Program-made: the position numbers and the translations under genes
The notes under the pieces: model-generated
What the model was told of the DNA's origin: nothing
Seen by the model: the letters and a program-made list of their open reading frames with translations, nothing else
Databases searched by the model: none
Assembly (NCBI RefSeq): GCF_900169145.1
Contig: NZ_FXZD01000001.1
Span: 186,001-250,000 of the forward strand
DNA length: 64,000 nt
Direction of reading: 5' to 3'
Origin: Brevibacterium antiquum CNRZ 918
GTDB lineage: Bacteria > Actinomycetota > Actinomycetes > Actinomycetales > Brevibacteriaceae
Shown here: in pieces, positions 34,504-42,474 of the stretch
How the letters are laid out: the number at the start of each line of letters is the position of its first letter
How positions within the stretch are numbered: the first letter of the stretch is position 1

Positions 34504-35838
34504 ATGGCGAAGTCAGCCCGACTGTCCGGATTCCCGGAACGACTTCCAGCAGAACGCGTGATTGAGAAGTCGATCATCGACGTCCTCGAACACACCTTCG
34601 CGCTGCATGGATACTCGGCACTCAACCACCGTGCAGTCGAGCCGATCAGCCAGCTCGCGAAGGACGGAGAGATCGACAAAGAGATCTTCGCCGTGAGCCG
34701 ACTGCACTCTGAGGGCACCGAGCGCAATCCACTGGGTCTGCACTTCGACCTCACTGTGCCGCTGGCGCGGTTCATCGCCGACAACGCCAACGAACTGTCC
34801 TTCCCGTTCAAGGCGGCCCGGGTCCAGCCGGTGTGGCGCGGTGAACGCCCCCAGCAGGGTCGGTACCGCGAGTTCATCCAGGCCGATATCGACGTCATCG
34901 CCGAGGCGGAGCTGCCCGGACACTTCGAAGTTGAGATTCCGCTTGCCGTGGCCGATGCCTTCAGCCGGCTGGCACCGCTGGGCGTGCCCGGGGTCAAGAT
35001 CGTGGTCAATGATCGCAGGCTCCTCGAGGGGTTCGCTCGTGGCATCGGACTGGCGAACATCCAGGCCGTCCTGCGCTGCCTGGACAAATACGACAAGATC
35101 GGTCCCGCCGAGGTGGGCAAGCTGTTGGCTGCCGAAGCCGACGCCGACGAGGAACAGCAGCGACTGTGCCTCCAACTGGCTGCGATCGAGTCGGATTCGC
35201 CGGACTTCGCAGACGACGTGCGGGCGCTCGGAGTCGAGCACCCATTGCTCGACGAGGGCCTTCAATCCCTGACCACGATGCTTCGCGCCGCCCATGAGAG
35301 GGCACCTGGCGTCGTTGTGGCACAGCTGAAGATCGCGCGTGGACTCGACTATTACACGGGAGCCGTCTACGAGACGCAGCTGATCGGGCATGAAGAACTC
35401 GGATCGGTCGCCTCGGGCGGTCGCTACGACTCGCTGGTGACCGTGGGGAAGAAGTGCTATCCGGGTGTCGGGATGTCGATCGGCGTCTCGCGGCTCATGG
35501 CCTTCATCCTCGATGCTGACAGCGGCATCAAGGCCACGCGTGGAACACCCTCGGCCGTGGTCGTTGCCGTGACCGATGAGGACAAGCGCAGCGAAGCCGA
35601 TGAGGTGGCCACCGCTCTGCGTGCCCGCGACATCCCCTGCGAGGTCTCACCGAGCGCTGCGAAGTTCGGCAAGCAGATTCGCTACGCTGAGCGTCGTGAG
35701 ATCCCCTTCGTGTGGTTCACCGATGGTGAGAGTGGTCACGAAATCAAGGACATCCGCTCCGGCGAGCAGACCTCGGCGGACCCTGCGACCTGGGTGCCTG
35801 TCGAGGCCGATCGCCTGCCACGGGTGTATCGGGACTGA
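34504..35838 (+). CDS. hisS: Histidine-tRNA ligase
   Basis: The protein is 444 residues. Class II motifs are present: LSGFPERLPAERVIEKSIID and LHFDLTVPLARFIA. VQPVWRGERPQQGRYREFIQADID holds the motif 2 arginine and the HisRS Q-x-D. The histidine-specific RGLDYYTGAVYE and a C-terminal anticodon-binding domain follow (SAVVVAVTDEDKRSEADEVA). It charges tRNA-His. The ATG at 34504 follows AAGGAGAACA. The longer frame upstream is only the shadow of the metallo-hydrolase gene. The usual tRNA-His gene is not nearby. Confidence 0.96.
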   Translation: MAKSARLSGFPERLPAERVIEKSIIDVLEHTFALHGYSALNHRAVEPISQLAKDGEIDKEIFAVSRLHSEGTERNPLGLHFDLTVPLARFIADNANELSFPFKAARVQPVWRGERPQQGRYREFIQADIDVIAEAELPGHFEVEIPLAVADAFSRLAPLGVPGVKIVVNDRRLLEGFARGIGLANIQAVLRCLDKYDKIGPAEVGKLLAAEADADEEQQRLCLQLAAIESDSPDFADDVRALGVEHPLLDEGLQSLTTMLRAAHERAPGVVVAQLKIARGLDYYTGAVYETQLIGHEELGSVASGGRYDSLVTVGKKCYPGVGMSIGVSRLMAFILDADSGIKATRGTPSAVVVAVTDEDKRSEADEVATALRARDIPCEVSPSAAKFGKQIRYAERREIPFVWFTDGESGHEIKDIRSGEQTSADPATWVPVEADRLPRVYRD

Positions 35839-35860
35839 CGTAGGCAGAGTCTGCCCTGAT

Positions 35861-36235
35861 TCAGGAGTCGCTCGGGGGCGGGTCGGGTGCCAGAGACCCG
35901 TCCGGGGCGATGTGATCGAAGATCTCACGCACCATTGAGACCACGTGCGGGTCATCGACGGTGTAGAAGATTCGACGCCCGTCCCGGCGAGACGAGATCA
36001 GGCCCGCCAATCTCATCTTCGCCAGATGCTGACTCACGGTGGGTACGGCCGCACCGATCGCCTCGGCGAGGGAAGAGACATCGAGTTCCTGGTTGACCAG
36101 CGTCCAGACCAGACGCAGACGCGTCCCGGACGCGAGCATGCGAAACGTCTCCGCCGCCACCTCGACCTGCGCCGAGGTGGGGTTAGTTTCCACGTCGGAG
36201 TCGAGACCCTCCGTGCCTGTACCACCAGTGCTCAT
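35861..36235 (-). CDS. ArsR/SmtB-family transcriptional regulator, possible alpha-5 metal site
   Basis: The protein is 124 residues. The winged helix is typical: FRMLASGTRLRLVWTLVNQELDVSSLAEAIGAAVPTVSQHLAKMRLAGLISSRRDGRRIFYTV. The alpha-3 cysteine motif of arsenic/cadmium sensors (ELCVC) is replaced by ELDVSS, so no thiol site exists. The C-terminal helix carries Asp95, His97 and His108 (DPHVVSMVREIFDH) with the spacing of three of the four alpha-5 zinc/nickel ligands of CzrA and NmtR. The fourth position is Pro. The target is unknown. ATG 36235 follows AGAGGATGAC. The gene is divergent from aspS, 119 bp apart. Confidence 0.9.
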   Translation of the reverse strand: MSTGGTGTEGLDSDVETNPTSAQVEVAAETFRMLASGTRLRLVWTLVNQELDVSSLAEAIGAAVPTVSQHLAKMRLAGLISSRRDGRRIFYTVDDPHVVSMVREIFDHIAPDGSLAPDPPPSDS

Positions 36236-36354
36236 GTCATCCTCTTCCTCTTGCCCCGCGGCAGATGACCTGCAGTGGGCCATGCCGGTAATCGAGTGGC
36301 AAGGCACTATCATTGTTCACGCGCTGCCACATAAACATCGTAAAGGAGCCCTAG

Positions 36355-38139
36355 GTGCTGCGAAGCCATGAAACCGGAAGCCTGCGAGCCTCACACGCAG
36401 GACAGACCGTCACCCTCTCCGGGTGGGTCGACCGTCGTCGCGATCACGGAGGTGTCGCCTTCATCGATCTGCGTGACGCATCGGGGATCGTCCAGGTCGT
36501 CGTCCGTGAGGACGATGCGCACGCACTGCGCAACGAATCCGTCGTCAAGGTCACCGGTACCGTGTCCCTGCGCCCCGAGGGCAACACCAACGCCAACCTG
36601 CCCACCGGTGACGTCGAGGTCATCGACACGAACGTCGAGATCCTCAGCCTCGCCGAGGCGCTGCCTTTCCAGGTCTCCGACCACGCCGAAGACGCCGGCA
36701 CCGTCGGCGAGGAGACTCGCCTGCGCTACCGCTACCTCGACCTTCGCCGGTCCGGCCCCGCCGCCACGATGCGTCTGCGCTCGGCCGCGAACAAGGCCGC
36801 TCGTACGGTCCTCGATGAGCAGGACTTCCTGGAGATCGAGACCCCGACCCTGACCCGGTCCACTCCTGAGGGCGCACGTGACTTCCTCGTTCCCGCACGC
36901 CTGCAGCCCGGCTCCTGGTACGCCCTGCCGCAGTCACCGCAGCTGTTCAAGCAGCTCCTGCAGGTGGCGGGCATGGAACGCTACTACCAGCTGGCTCGCT
37001 GCTACCGTGACGAGGACTTCCGTGCGGACCGCCAGCCCGAATTCACCCAGCTCGACATCGAAGCCTCCTTCGTCGAGCAGGAGGACATCATCGCCCTGGC
37101 GGAGAAGATCCTCGTTGCTCTGTGGAAGCTCATCGGTCACGAGATCACAACTCCGATCCCGCACATCACCTACGCCGAGGCGATGGAGAAGTACGGCAGC
37201 GACAAGCCCGATCTGCGTTTCGAGCTCGAGCTGCACAACCTCACCGAATTCTTCGCGAACACCCCGTTCCGGGTCTTCCAGTCCGACTACGTCGGCTCCG
37301 TCGTCTACCCCGGCGGAGGCACCCTGCCCCGCCGTCAGCTCGACGGCTGGCAGGACTGGGCAAAGCAGCGCGGTGCGAAGGGCCTGGCCTACGTTCTCGT
37401 AGCCGAAGACGGAACCCTGACCGGTCCTGTGGCCAAGAACATCTCCGATGAGGAGAAGACCGGCCTCGTCGAAGCCGCCGGAGCCAACCCTGGTGACGCG
37501 ATCTTCTTCGCAGCCGGTGACCCTGCGAGCTCGCGTTCACTCCTCGGTGCGGCCCGCAATGAGATCGCCGAACGCACCGGACTCATCAAGGAAGGTGACT
37601 GGGCCTTCGTGTGGGTCGTCGACGCACCGCTCTTCGAATCCGCAGCCGCGGCACAGGCAGCAGGCGACGTCGCCGTCGGCGAGGGATCGTGGACCGCAGT
37701 CCACCACGCCTTCACCGCGCCGAAACCCGAATTCCTCGACACTCTGGAATCCGATCCCGGCGCTGCCCTGGCCTACGCCTATGACATCGTCTGCAACGGC
37801 AACGAGATCGGTGGCGGTTCGATCCGCATCCACCGCAAGGACGTCCAGGAACGCGTGTTCAAGATTATGGGCATCTCCGAGGAGGACGCACAGGAGAAGT
37901 TCGGTTTTCTCCTCGAGGCCTTCAACTTCGGCGCACCCCCACACGGAGGCATCGCCTTCGGCTGGGACCGCATCGTGTCCCTGCTGGCCGGGGTCGACTC
38001 GATCCGCGAAGTCATCGCCTTCCCGAAGACCGGTGCCGGATATGATCCACTCACCCAGGCGCCCGCGCCGATCACCGACGCACAGCGTGCCGAGGCCGGC
38101 GTGGACTTCGAACCGGAAGACGACAACGCCGAGGCCTGA
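36355..38139 (+). CDS. aspS: Aspartate-tRNA ligase (bacterial type)
   Basis: The protein is 594 residues. An N-terminal OB-fold anticodon domain ([26 protein letters not shown]) is followed by class II motifs. [25 protein letters not shown] is seen, and [21 protein letters not shown] is motif 2. The bacterial GAD insertion (about 290-410) and C-terminal motif 3 [14 protein letters not shown] complete the enzyme. It charges tRNA-Asp, and in organisms without AsnRS also tRNA-Asn for GatCAB. The GTG at 36355 follows AAAGGAG with a 6-nt spacer. The stop overlaps the rarA start (TGATG). Confidence 0.96.
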   Translation: MLRSHETGSLRASHAGQTVTLSGWVDRRRDHGGVAFIDLRDASGIVQVVVREDDAHALRNESVVKVTGTVSLRPEGNTNANLPTGDVEVIDTNVEILSLAEALPFQVSDHAEDAGTVGEETRLRYRYLDLRRSGPAATMRLRSAANKAARTVLDEQDFLEIETPTLTRSTPEGARDFLVPARLQPGSWYALPQSPQLFKQLLQVAGMERYYQLARCYRDEDFRADRQPEFTQLDIEASFVEQEDIIALAEKILVALWKLIGHEITTPIPHITYAEAMEKYGSDKPDLRFELELHNLTEFFANTPFRVFQSDYVGSVVYPGGGTLPRRQLDGWQDWAKQRGAKGLAYVLVAEDGTLTGPVAKNISDEEKTGLVEAAGANPGDAIFFAAGDPASSRSLLGAARNEIAERTGLIKEGDWAFVWVVDAPLFESAAAAQAAGDVAVGEGSWTAVHHAFTAPKPEFLDTLESDPGAALAYAYDIVCNGNEIGGGSIRIHRKDVQERVFKIMGISEEDAQEKFGFLLEAFNFGAPPHGGIAFGWDRIVSLLAGVDSIREVIAFPKTGAGYDPLTQAPAPITDAQRAEAGVDFEPEDDNAEA

Positions 38140-39623
38140 TGACCAACGGTCCTGACCTCTTCTCCTCCGATGGCCCGGACCAGGGAACTCCTGGTCCGGG
38201 CGTCGGGGGTTCTTCTGCCAGCTCGGGTCGAGCTCTCGACCCGCTGGCGGTGCGGATGCGTCCGCGCACCATCGCCGAGGTGGTCGGCCAAGACCACCTG
38301 ACATTCCCCGGCTCACCCCTCGTCCAACTCGTCGAAGCCAGCGGGGGAGACCGGGCAGGAGCCTCCTCGGTGATCCTGTGGGGCCCACCCGGAGTCGGCA
38401 AGACCACCCTGGCTCACGTCATCTCCCACGCACCGGGCCGCACCTTCGTGGAGATGTCCGCCATCACCGCCGGCGTCAAGGACGTGCGGCAGGTGATCGA
38501 GAACGCCAGGCGCGAGCGTGACATGTATCAGCGCACAACCGTGCTGTTCCTCGACGAGATCCACCGGTTCTCGAAGGCGCAGCAGGACGCTCTGCTGCCG
38601 GCGGTGGAGAACCGCCTCGTCGTGCTCGTCGCCGCGACGACCGAGAACCCGTCGTTCTCCGTCATCTCCCCACTCCTGTCCCGCTCGCTGCTGCTCACGC
38701 TGCGTCCACTCGACGATGCCGCCATCGCCGATCTCCTCGACCGGGCGGTCACCAGCGAACGAGGCTTGGCAGGGGAATTCGAACTCGAGCCGGCTGCGAA
38801 GGACTTCATCGTCCGCATCGCCGGTGCCGACGCCAGACGCTCCCTGACGATCCTCGAAGCTGCCGCCGGCATCGCTGCCGCGCAGGCAGATTTCGCCGAG
38901 GCAGGTGCTGTCGACTCGTCTGATGCTGATGCTGATGCCGATGCCGATGCTGAGGACGAGGTCGAAGCCGAGGACTCCGAGACTCGCGCGATCCTCATCA
39001 CCGAGGCCGCCTGTGCCGAGGCCAGTTCAGAAACAGTGCTGCGCTACGACAAGAACGGCGACCAGCACTACGACGTCGTCTCCGCATTCATCAAGTCGAT
39101 TCGCGGCTCGGACGTCGACGCCGCGCTGCACTACTTGGCCAGGATGATCGTCGCCGGCGAGGATCCCCGCTTCATCGCCCGGCGCGTTGTCATATCGGCT
39201 GCCGAGGACATCGGAATGGCCGATCCGCAGGCTCTGCCGATCGCGGTGGCGGCATCAACGGCGGTGCAGAACATCGGCATGCCGGAAGGTCGCATTCCCC
39301 TCGCCGAGGCGGTCACCTATCTGGCCATGGCACCGAAGTCGAACGCGAGCTACCGGGCTCTCGACGCCGCGATCGCCGACGTCAAGAACGGGTTCTCCGG
39401 ACAGGTGCCCACGCACCTGCGCGACGCTCACTATCCCGGTGCCAAAGAGCTCGGTCACGGCGAGAGCTATAAATACTCGCACGACTATTCTCACGGGGTC
39501 GCCGCCCAGGAATACCTGCCCGAGACACTGCGAGGGAAGCGCTACTACGTACCGACAGGCAACGGCATGGAGCGTTCCTTGGGGGAGCGACTCGAGATGC
39601 TTCAGAAACTTCTGCGACCCTGA
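38139..39623 (+). CDS. rarA: Replication-associated recombination protein A (RarA/MgsA)
   Basis: The protein is 494 residues. AAA+ motifs are Walker [10 protein letters not shown] (about residue 88), Walker [23 protein letters not shown] and sensor 1 [11 protein letters not shown]. The C-terminal tetramerisation part has [26 protein letters not shown] and [13 protein letters not shown]. RarA acts at stalled forks. An acidic low-complexity insertion ([23 protein letters not shown], split across about residues 260-285) sits just after the AAA+ lid; the DNA there is a hexanucleotide repeat. The ATG overlaps the aspS stop by one base. Confidence 0.95.
   Translation: MTNGPDLFSSDGPDQGTPGPGVGGSSASSGRALDPLAVRMRPRTIAEVVGQDHLTFPGSPLVQLVEASGGDRAGASSVILWGPPGVGKTTLAHVISHAPGRTFVEMSAITAGVKDVRQVIENARRERDMYQRTTVLFLDEIHRFSKAQQDALLPAVENRLVVLVAATTENPSFSVISPLLSRSLLLTLRPLDDAAIADLLDRAVTSERGLAGEFELEPAAKDFIVRIAGADARRSLTILEAAAGIAAAQADFAEAGAVDSSDADADADADAEDEVEAEDSETRAILITEAACAEASSETVLRYDKNGDQHYDVVSAFIKSIRGSDVDAALHYLARMIVAGEDPRFIARRVVISAAEDIGMADPQALPIAVAASTAVQNIGMPEGRIPLAEAVTYLAMAPKSNASYRALDAAIADVKNGFSGQVPTHLRDAHYPGAKELGHGESYKYSHDYSHGVAAQEYLPETLRGKRYYVPTGNGMERSLGERLEMLQKLLRP
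38922..38951 (+). repeat. Hexanucleotide microsatellite in rarA
   Basis: Five tandem GATGC(T/C) units in frame encode alternating Asp-Ala. It is within the acidic insertion of RarA and could vary in length between strains without shifting the frame. Confidence 0.85.
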
Positions 39624-39761
39624 TCTCGACCGCCGCTCGCTGAATTCTGCGGCGGAAGCGCACCCTTTGAACTCTGGAACACGGTAGCTTTGTGCACAGG
39701 AAGAATGAGCGCCGCAGCCAGGGTCAGGAAGGCAGCGCCGGAAACGCTGAGGAGGTCCGAC

Positions 39762-41375
39762 GTGCAGGACATCATCGTCACCATCGCGGTCGCACTCGTA
39801 CTGGGCATGCTCGCCTATGAGCTGCGCATTCCTCCGCTCGTCGGCTTCCTCGGCGCCGGATTCCTGCTCCACGTCCTCGGCGTCCCTGCCTTTGAGGGCC
39901 TCGAGCAGGTCTCCGATCTGGGCGTGGTTCTTCTCCTCTTCACCATTGGGCTGAAATTCGACCTGCGATCTTTGCTCCAACCCGAGGCCTATGGCACTGC
40001 TGCCCTCCACATGCTCACGAGTGTCCTCGTCGGTGCAGGCACGATCGGGCTTTCGGCGGTCATCGGAATCGTCACCCTCGACGGTGGGTTGGGAACCATG
40101 GGACTGCTCGGCTTCGCGCTCTCCTTCTCCTCCACGGTGCTTGTGGTCAAGGTGCTCGAAGAGCGCTCCGACGACGGTTCGTACTATGGTCAGATCGCCA
40201 TCGCCATCCTCGTCTTCCAAGACCTCGCCGCGGTCGCGTTCATCACCGTCGCGGGGGAGGAGCCGCCGAGTCTCTGGGCGTTCGCGCTGGTCCTTCTGAT
40301 TCCCGCGGCATGGGTGCTGCGGCGCATCCTCGATCGGGTCGGACGTGGCGAACTGCTCGTGCTCTTCGGCGTGGTCACGGCGATGGGGCCCGGATACGTC
40401 GCTTTCGAATCCGTGGGCATCCACGGAGACCTCGGAGCCCTGGCGATGGGCCTGCTCTTCGCCACCCATCCCAGGTCCAATGAACTGTCCAAATCTCTGT
40501 TCAGCGTCAAGGAACTCTTCCTCGTCGCATTCTTCGTCGTCATCGGCCTCCAGGCGGTGCCGACCTGGACCGACCTGGCTCTGGCCCTGATCCTGTGTGT
40601 GGTCCTCATCCCCTTCAATTTCCTCAGCTTCTACCTGTTGGGCCGCCTCTTCGGTCTGCGCAACCGCACGAGCATCCGCACCAGCCTGGCTTTGAGCAAC
40701 TTCTCCGAATTCGCGCTCATCGTCGTCGCAGTCGGCGTGGGCAACGGTGTATTCGCGCACAACTGGTTGACTGTCACCGCTCTAGCCGTCGCCATCAGCA
40801 TGATCATCTCCTCGTTGGCCAATGCCTACAGCCTGCAGGTCGTGGCCCGCCTCGACGAGATCCTGCCGGAGGAGAACGAAGCCCGGCTGCGGCCCACAGA
40901 CCGTCCGATCGACACCGGTGCCGCCGAGGTCGTGGTGCTGGGCATGGGACGCATCGGTCGCGGAGCCTACGAGCGTCTGGTCAACCGAGGAGGCCTGAGC
41001 GTCATCGGCATCGACAACGACCATCTCTTGGTGGGGGAACTGAAGAGGGAGAAGTTCAACGTCCTCGAGGGCGACGCCACGGACCACGAATTCTGGCACC
41101 GCCTGGTGGTCGGCGGCACCGCGCGCACAGTCATCCTGGCCATGGCGATCCACGATTCGAACACCTTCGCTCTCGACCAGCTGCGGATCGCGGGCTTCGA
41201 CGGCACCATCGCCGCAGTCGTGCAGCGCCAGGACCAGGCCAGCCATTTCACCGATGCGGGTGTTCATTCCGTCGTCAACATCTACGGCGGCTCGGGTGCC
41301 GCTGTCGCCGACGCGGCAATGCGTCCGCCGACGGGCAGAGGACACGGCAGCGATGCTGATCACACGGGCGGCTGA
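39762..41375 (+). CDS. CPA2-type cation:proton antiporter with RCK domain
   Basis: The protein is 537 residues. About 12 hydrophobic helices (1-385) form the Na_H_exchanger fold. The ion-binding region is AIAILVFQDLAAV, with QD motif as in KefB/KefC, and the family pattern GFALSFSSTVLVVKVLEE precedes it. The C-terminal part is a TrkA-N/RCK Rossmann domain (EVVVLGMGRIGRGAYERLV, GDATDHEFW), which senses nucleotides. Members exchange K+ or Na+ for protons. The GTG at 39762 is chosen because GGAGG stands 6 nt before it; earlier in-frame ATG and GTG codons lack such a site. No KefF-like partner is nearby. Confidence 0.9.
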   Translation: MQDIIVTIAVALVLGMLAYELRIPPLVGFLGAGFLLHVLGVPAFEGLEQVSDLGVVLLLFTIGLKFDLRSLLQPEAYGTAALHMLTSVLVGAGTIGLSAVIGIVTLDGGLGTMGLLGFALSFSSTVLVVKVLEERSDDGSYYGQIAIAILVFQDLAAVAFITVAGEEPPSLWAFALVLLIPAAWVLRRILDRVGRGELLVLFGVVTAMGPGYVAFESVGIHGDLGALAMGLLFATHPRSNELSKSLFSVKELFLVAFFVVIGLQAVPTWTDLALALILCVVLIPFNFLSFYLLGRLFGLRNRTSIRTSLALSNFSEFALIVVAVGVGNGVFAHNWLTVTALAVAISMIISSLANAYSLQVVARLDEILPEENEARLRPTDRPIDTGAAEVVVLGMGRIGRGAYERLVNRGGLSVIGIDNDHLLVGELKREKFNVLEGDATDHEFWHRLVVGGTARTVILAMAIHDSNTFALDQLRIAGFDGTIAAVVQRQDQASHFTDAGVHSVVNIYGGSGAAVADAAMRPPTGRGHGSDADHTGG

Positions 41376-41378
41376 CCT

Positions 41379-41519
41379 GTGACCCAGCATTGGGAGTGGC
41401 TCTCTGCGTGGTGCCATCAGACGGCTGCCGAATTGCTCTGGGACGATGATCTCCCCAGCACGCATCTGCTCGCCGAGCTCGCGGGGCTCGCGTTGCGCCC
41501 GGCTGCAGACTTCCGCTAA
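41379..41519 (+). CDS. Candidate small protein of 46 residues
   Basis: A GTG-initiated frame of 46 codons starts 3 nt after the antiporter stop and ends at TAA 41517-41519. The product would begin MTQHWEWLSAWCHQTAAELL and be acidic, Trp-rich and probably helical. Third codon positions are mostly G or C, as in real genes here. No Shine-Dalgarno site is obvious, but coupling to the upstream stop could allow translation. Its last codons overlap the predicted rpsD promoter. I do not recognise a family. It may instead be chance. Confidence 0.4.
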   Translation: MTQHWEWLSAWCHQTAAELLWDDDLPSTHLLAELAGLALRPAADFR

Positions 41520-41522
41520 GAT
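41493..41522 (+). promoter_or_regulatory. Predicted rpsD promoter
   Basis: TTGCGC (41493-41498) and TAAGAT (41517-41522) are 18 nt apart. A leader of about 145 nt would follow, containing a small TTTCCC-ATCCA-GGGAAA hairpin (41588-41604). Confidence 0.6.
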
Positions 41523-41672
41523 TGGTTGCTGTTGTGCCTGCACGCTAAAGGCGGTCGGTGCGAGCGGATCTCGACGCTCAATCCCTCTTTCCCATCCAGG
41601 GAAACAACCGTGTCGACTAGGGCGAGAACCCATGGCCGGTCGAGACACACCATATTGATGAAAGGTAATACT

Positions 41673-42299
41673 GTGCCAGCACCAGCACGTAACCGCCGGA
41701 TGACGCGCGTCTCGCGCGCCCTCGGCATGCCGCTGACTCCGAAGGCGGAGAAGTACTTCGAGCGTCGCCCGTATCCTCCAGGCGAGCACGGCCGTGCACG
41801 TCGTCGCAATGACAGCGACTACTCGGTCCGCCTCAAGGAGAAGCAGCGTCTTCGCGCCCAGTACGGCATCCGCGAAGCTCAGATGCTCAAGATCTACAAG
41901 GAGTCCAGCCGTCTCTCCGGTCTGACCGGTGAGACCATGGTCGAGCTCCTCGAAATGCGTCTCGACGCACTGGTGCTGCGTTCGGGCTTTGCCCGGACCA
42001 TCGCCCAGGCGCGTCAGTTCGTCGTGCACCGTCACATCACCGTTGACGGTCAGCGCGTCGATCGTCCTTCATTCCGCGTGAAGGAAGGACAGACCATCCA
42101 GGTCCACACCAGGAGTGCGTCGATGGATCCGTTCCAGGTCGCCGCAGCCGGTGGACACAAGGATGTTCTCCCTGCAGTCCCGGGTTACCTCAACGTCAAC
42201 CTCGAAGGTCTGCAGACCACCCTGCTTCGTCGCCCTAAGCGCGAAGAGGTTCCTGTGACCGTCGACGTTCAGCTGGTCGTCGAGCACTACTCGCGCTGA
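41673..42299 (+). CDS. rpsD: 30S ribosomal protein S4
   Basis: The protein is 208 residues. It matches S4: the N-terminal RRMTRVSRALGMPLTPKAEKYFERRPYPPGEHGRARR, the KEKQRLRAQYGIREAQMLKIYKESS core, and the S4 RNA-binding domain LEMRLDALVLRSGFARTIAQARQFVVHRHITVDGQRV. It is the C-minus (zinc-free) type, with no N-terminal cysteines. S4 nucleates 30S assembly. The GTG at 41673 follows AAAGG. The gene is alone, not in the alpha operon, as is usual in many actinobacteria and firmicutes. A strong terminator follows. Confidence 0.96.
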   Translation: MPAPARNRRMTRVSRALGMPLTPKAEKYFERRPYPPGEHGRARRRNDSDYSVRLKEKQRLRAQYGIREAQMLKIYKESSRLSGLTGETMVELLEMRLDALVLRSGFARTIAQARQFVVHRHITVDGQRVDRPSFRVKEGQTIQVHTRSASMDPFQVAAAGGHKDVLPAVPGYLNVNLEGLQTTLLRRPKREEVPVTVDVQLVVEHYSR

Positions 42300-42324
42300 T
42301 CACCCCAGCGGGATCGCACGGCAT

Positions 42325-42357
42325 CAACTGCCCGGAACGTCGAGTTCCGGGCAGTTG
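42325..42357 (+). terminator. rpsD terminator
   Basis: CAACTGCCCGGAAC-GTCGA-GTTCCGGGCAGTTG is a perfect 14-bp stem with a 5-nt loop, 25 nt after the rpsD stop, followed by TGCATTC. Confidence 0.85.
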
Positions 42358-42474
42358 TGCATTCACCCGCGGGTCGGCGGCGCGCAGCGTCGGCACCTCG
42401 CATAATGTGGATGAGCCACTAAACTAATCACTGATGAGTGCAAGAGTGCACACGCAACATGTGAAAGGCCTTGG

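Noticed and set aside
39255..40760. 501-codon minus-strand frame opposite rarA and the antiporter
   Set aside because: It spans two conserved genes and their spacer in antisense, and its composition is low-complexity.
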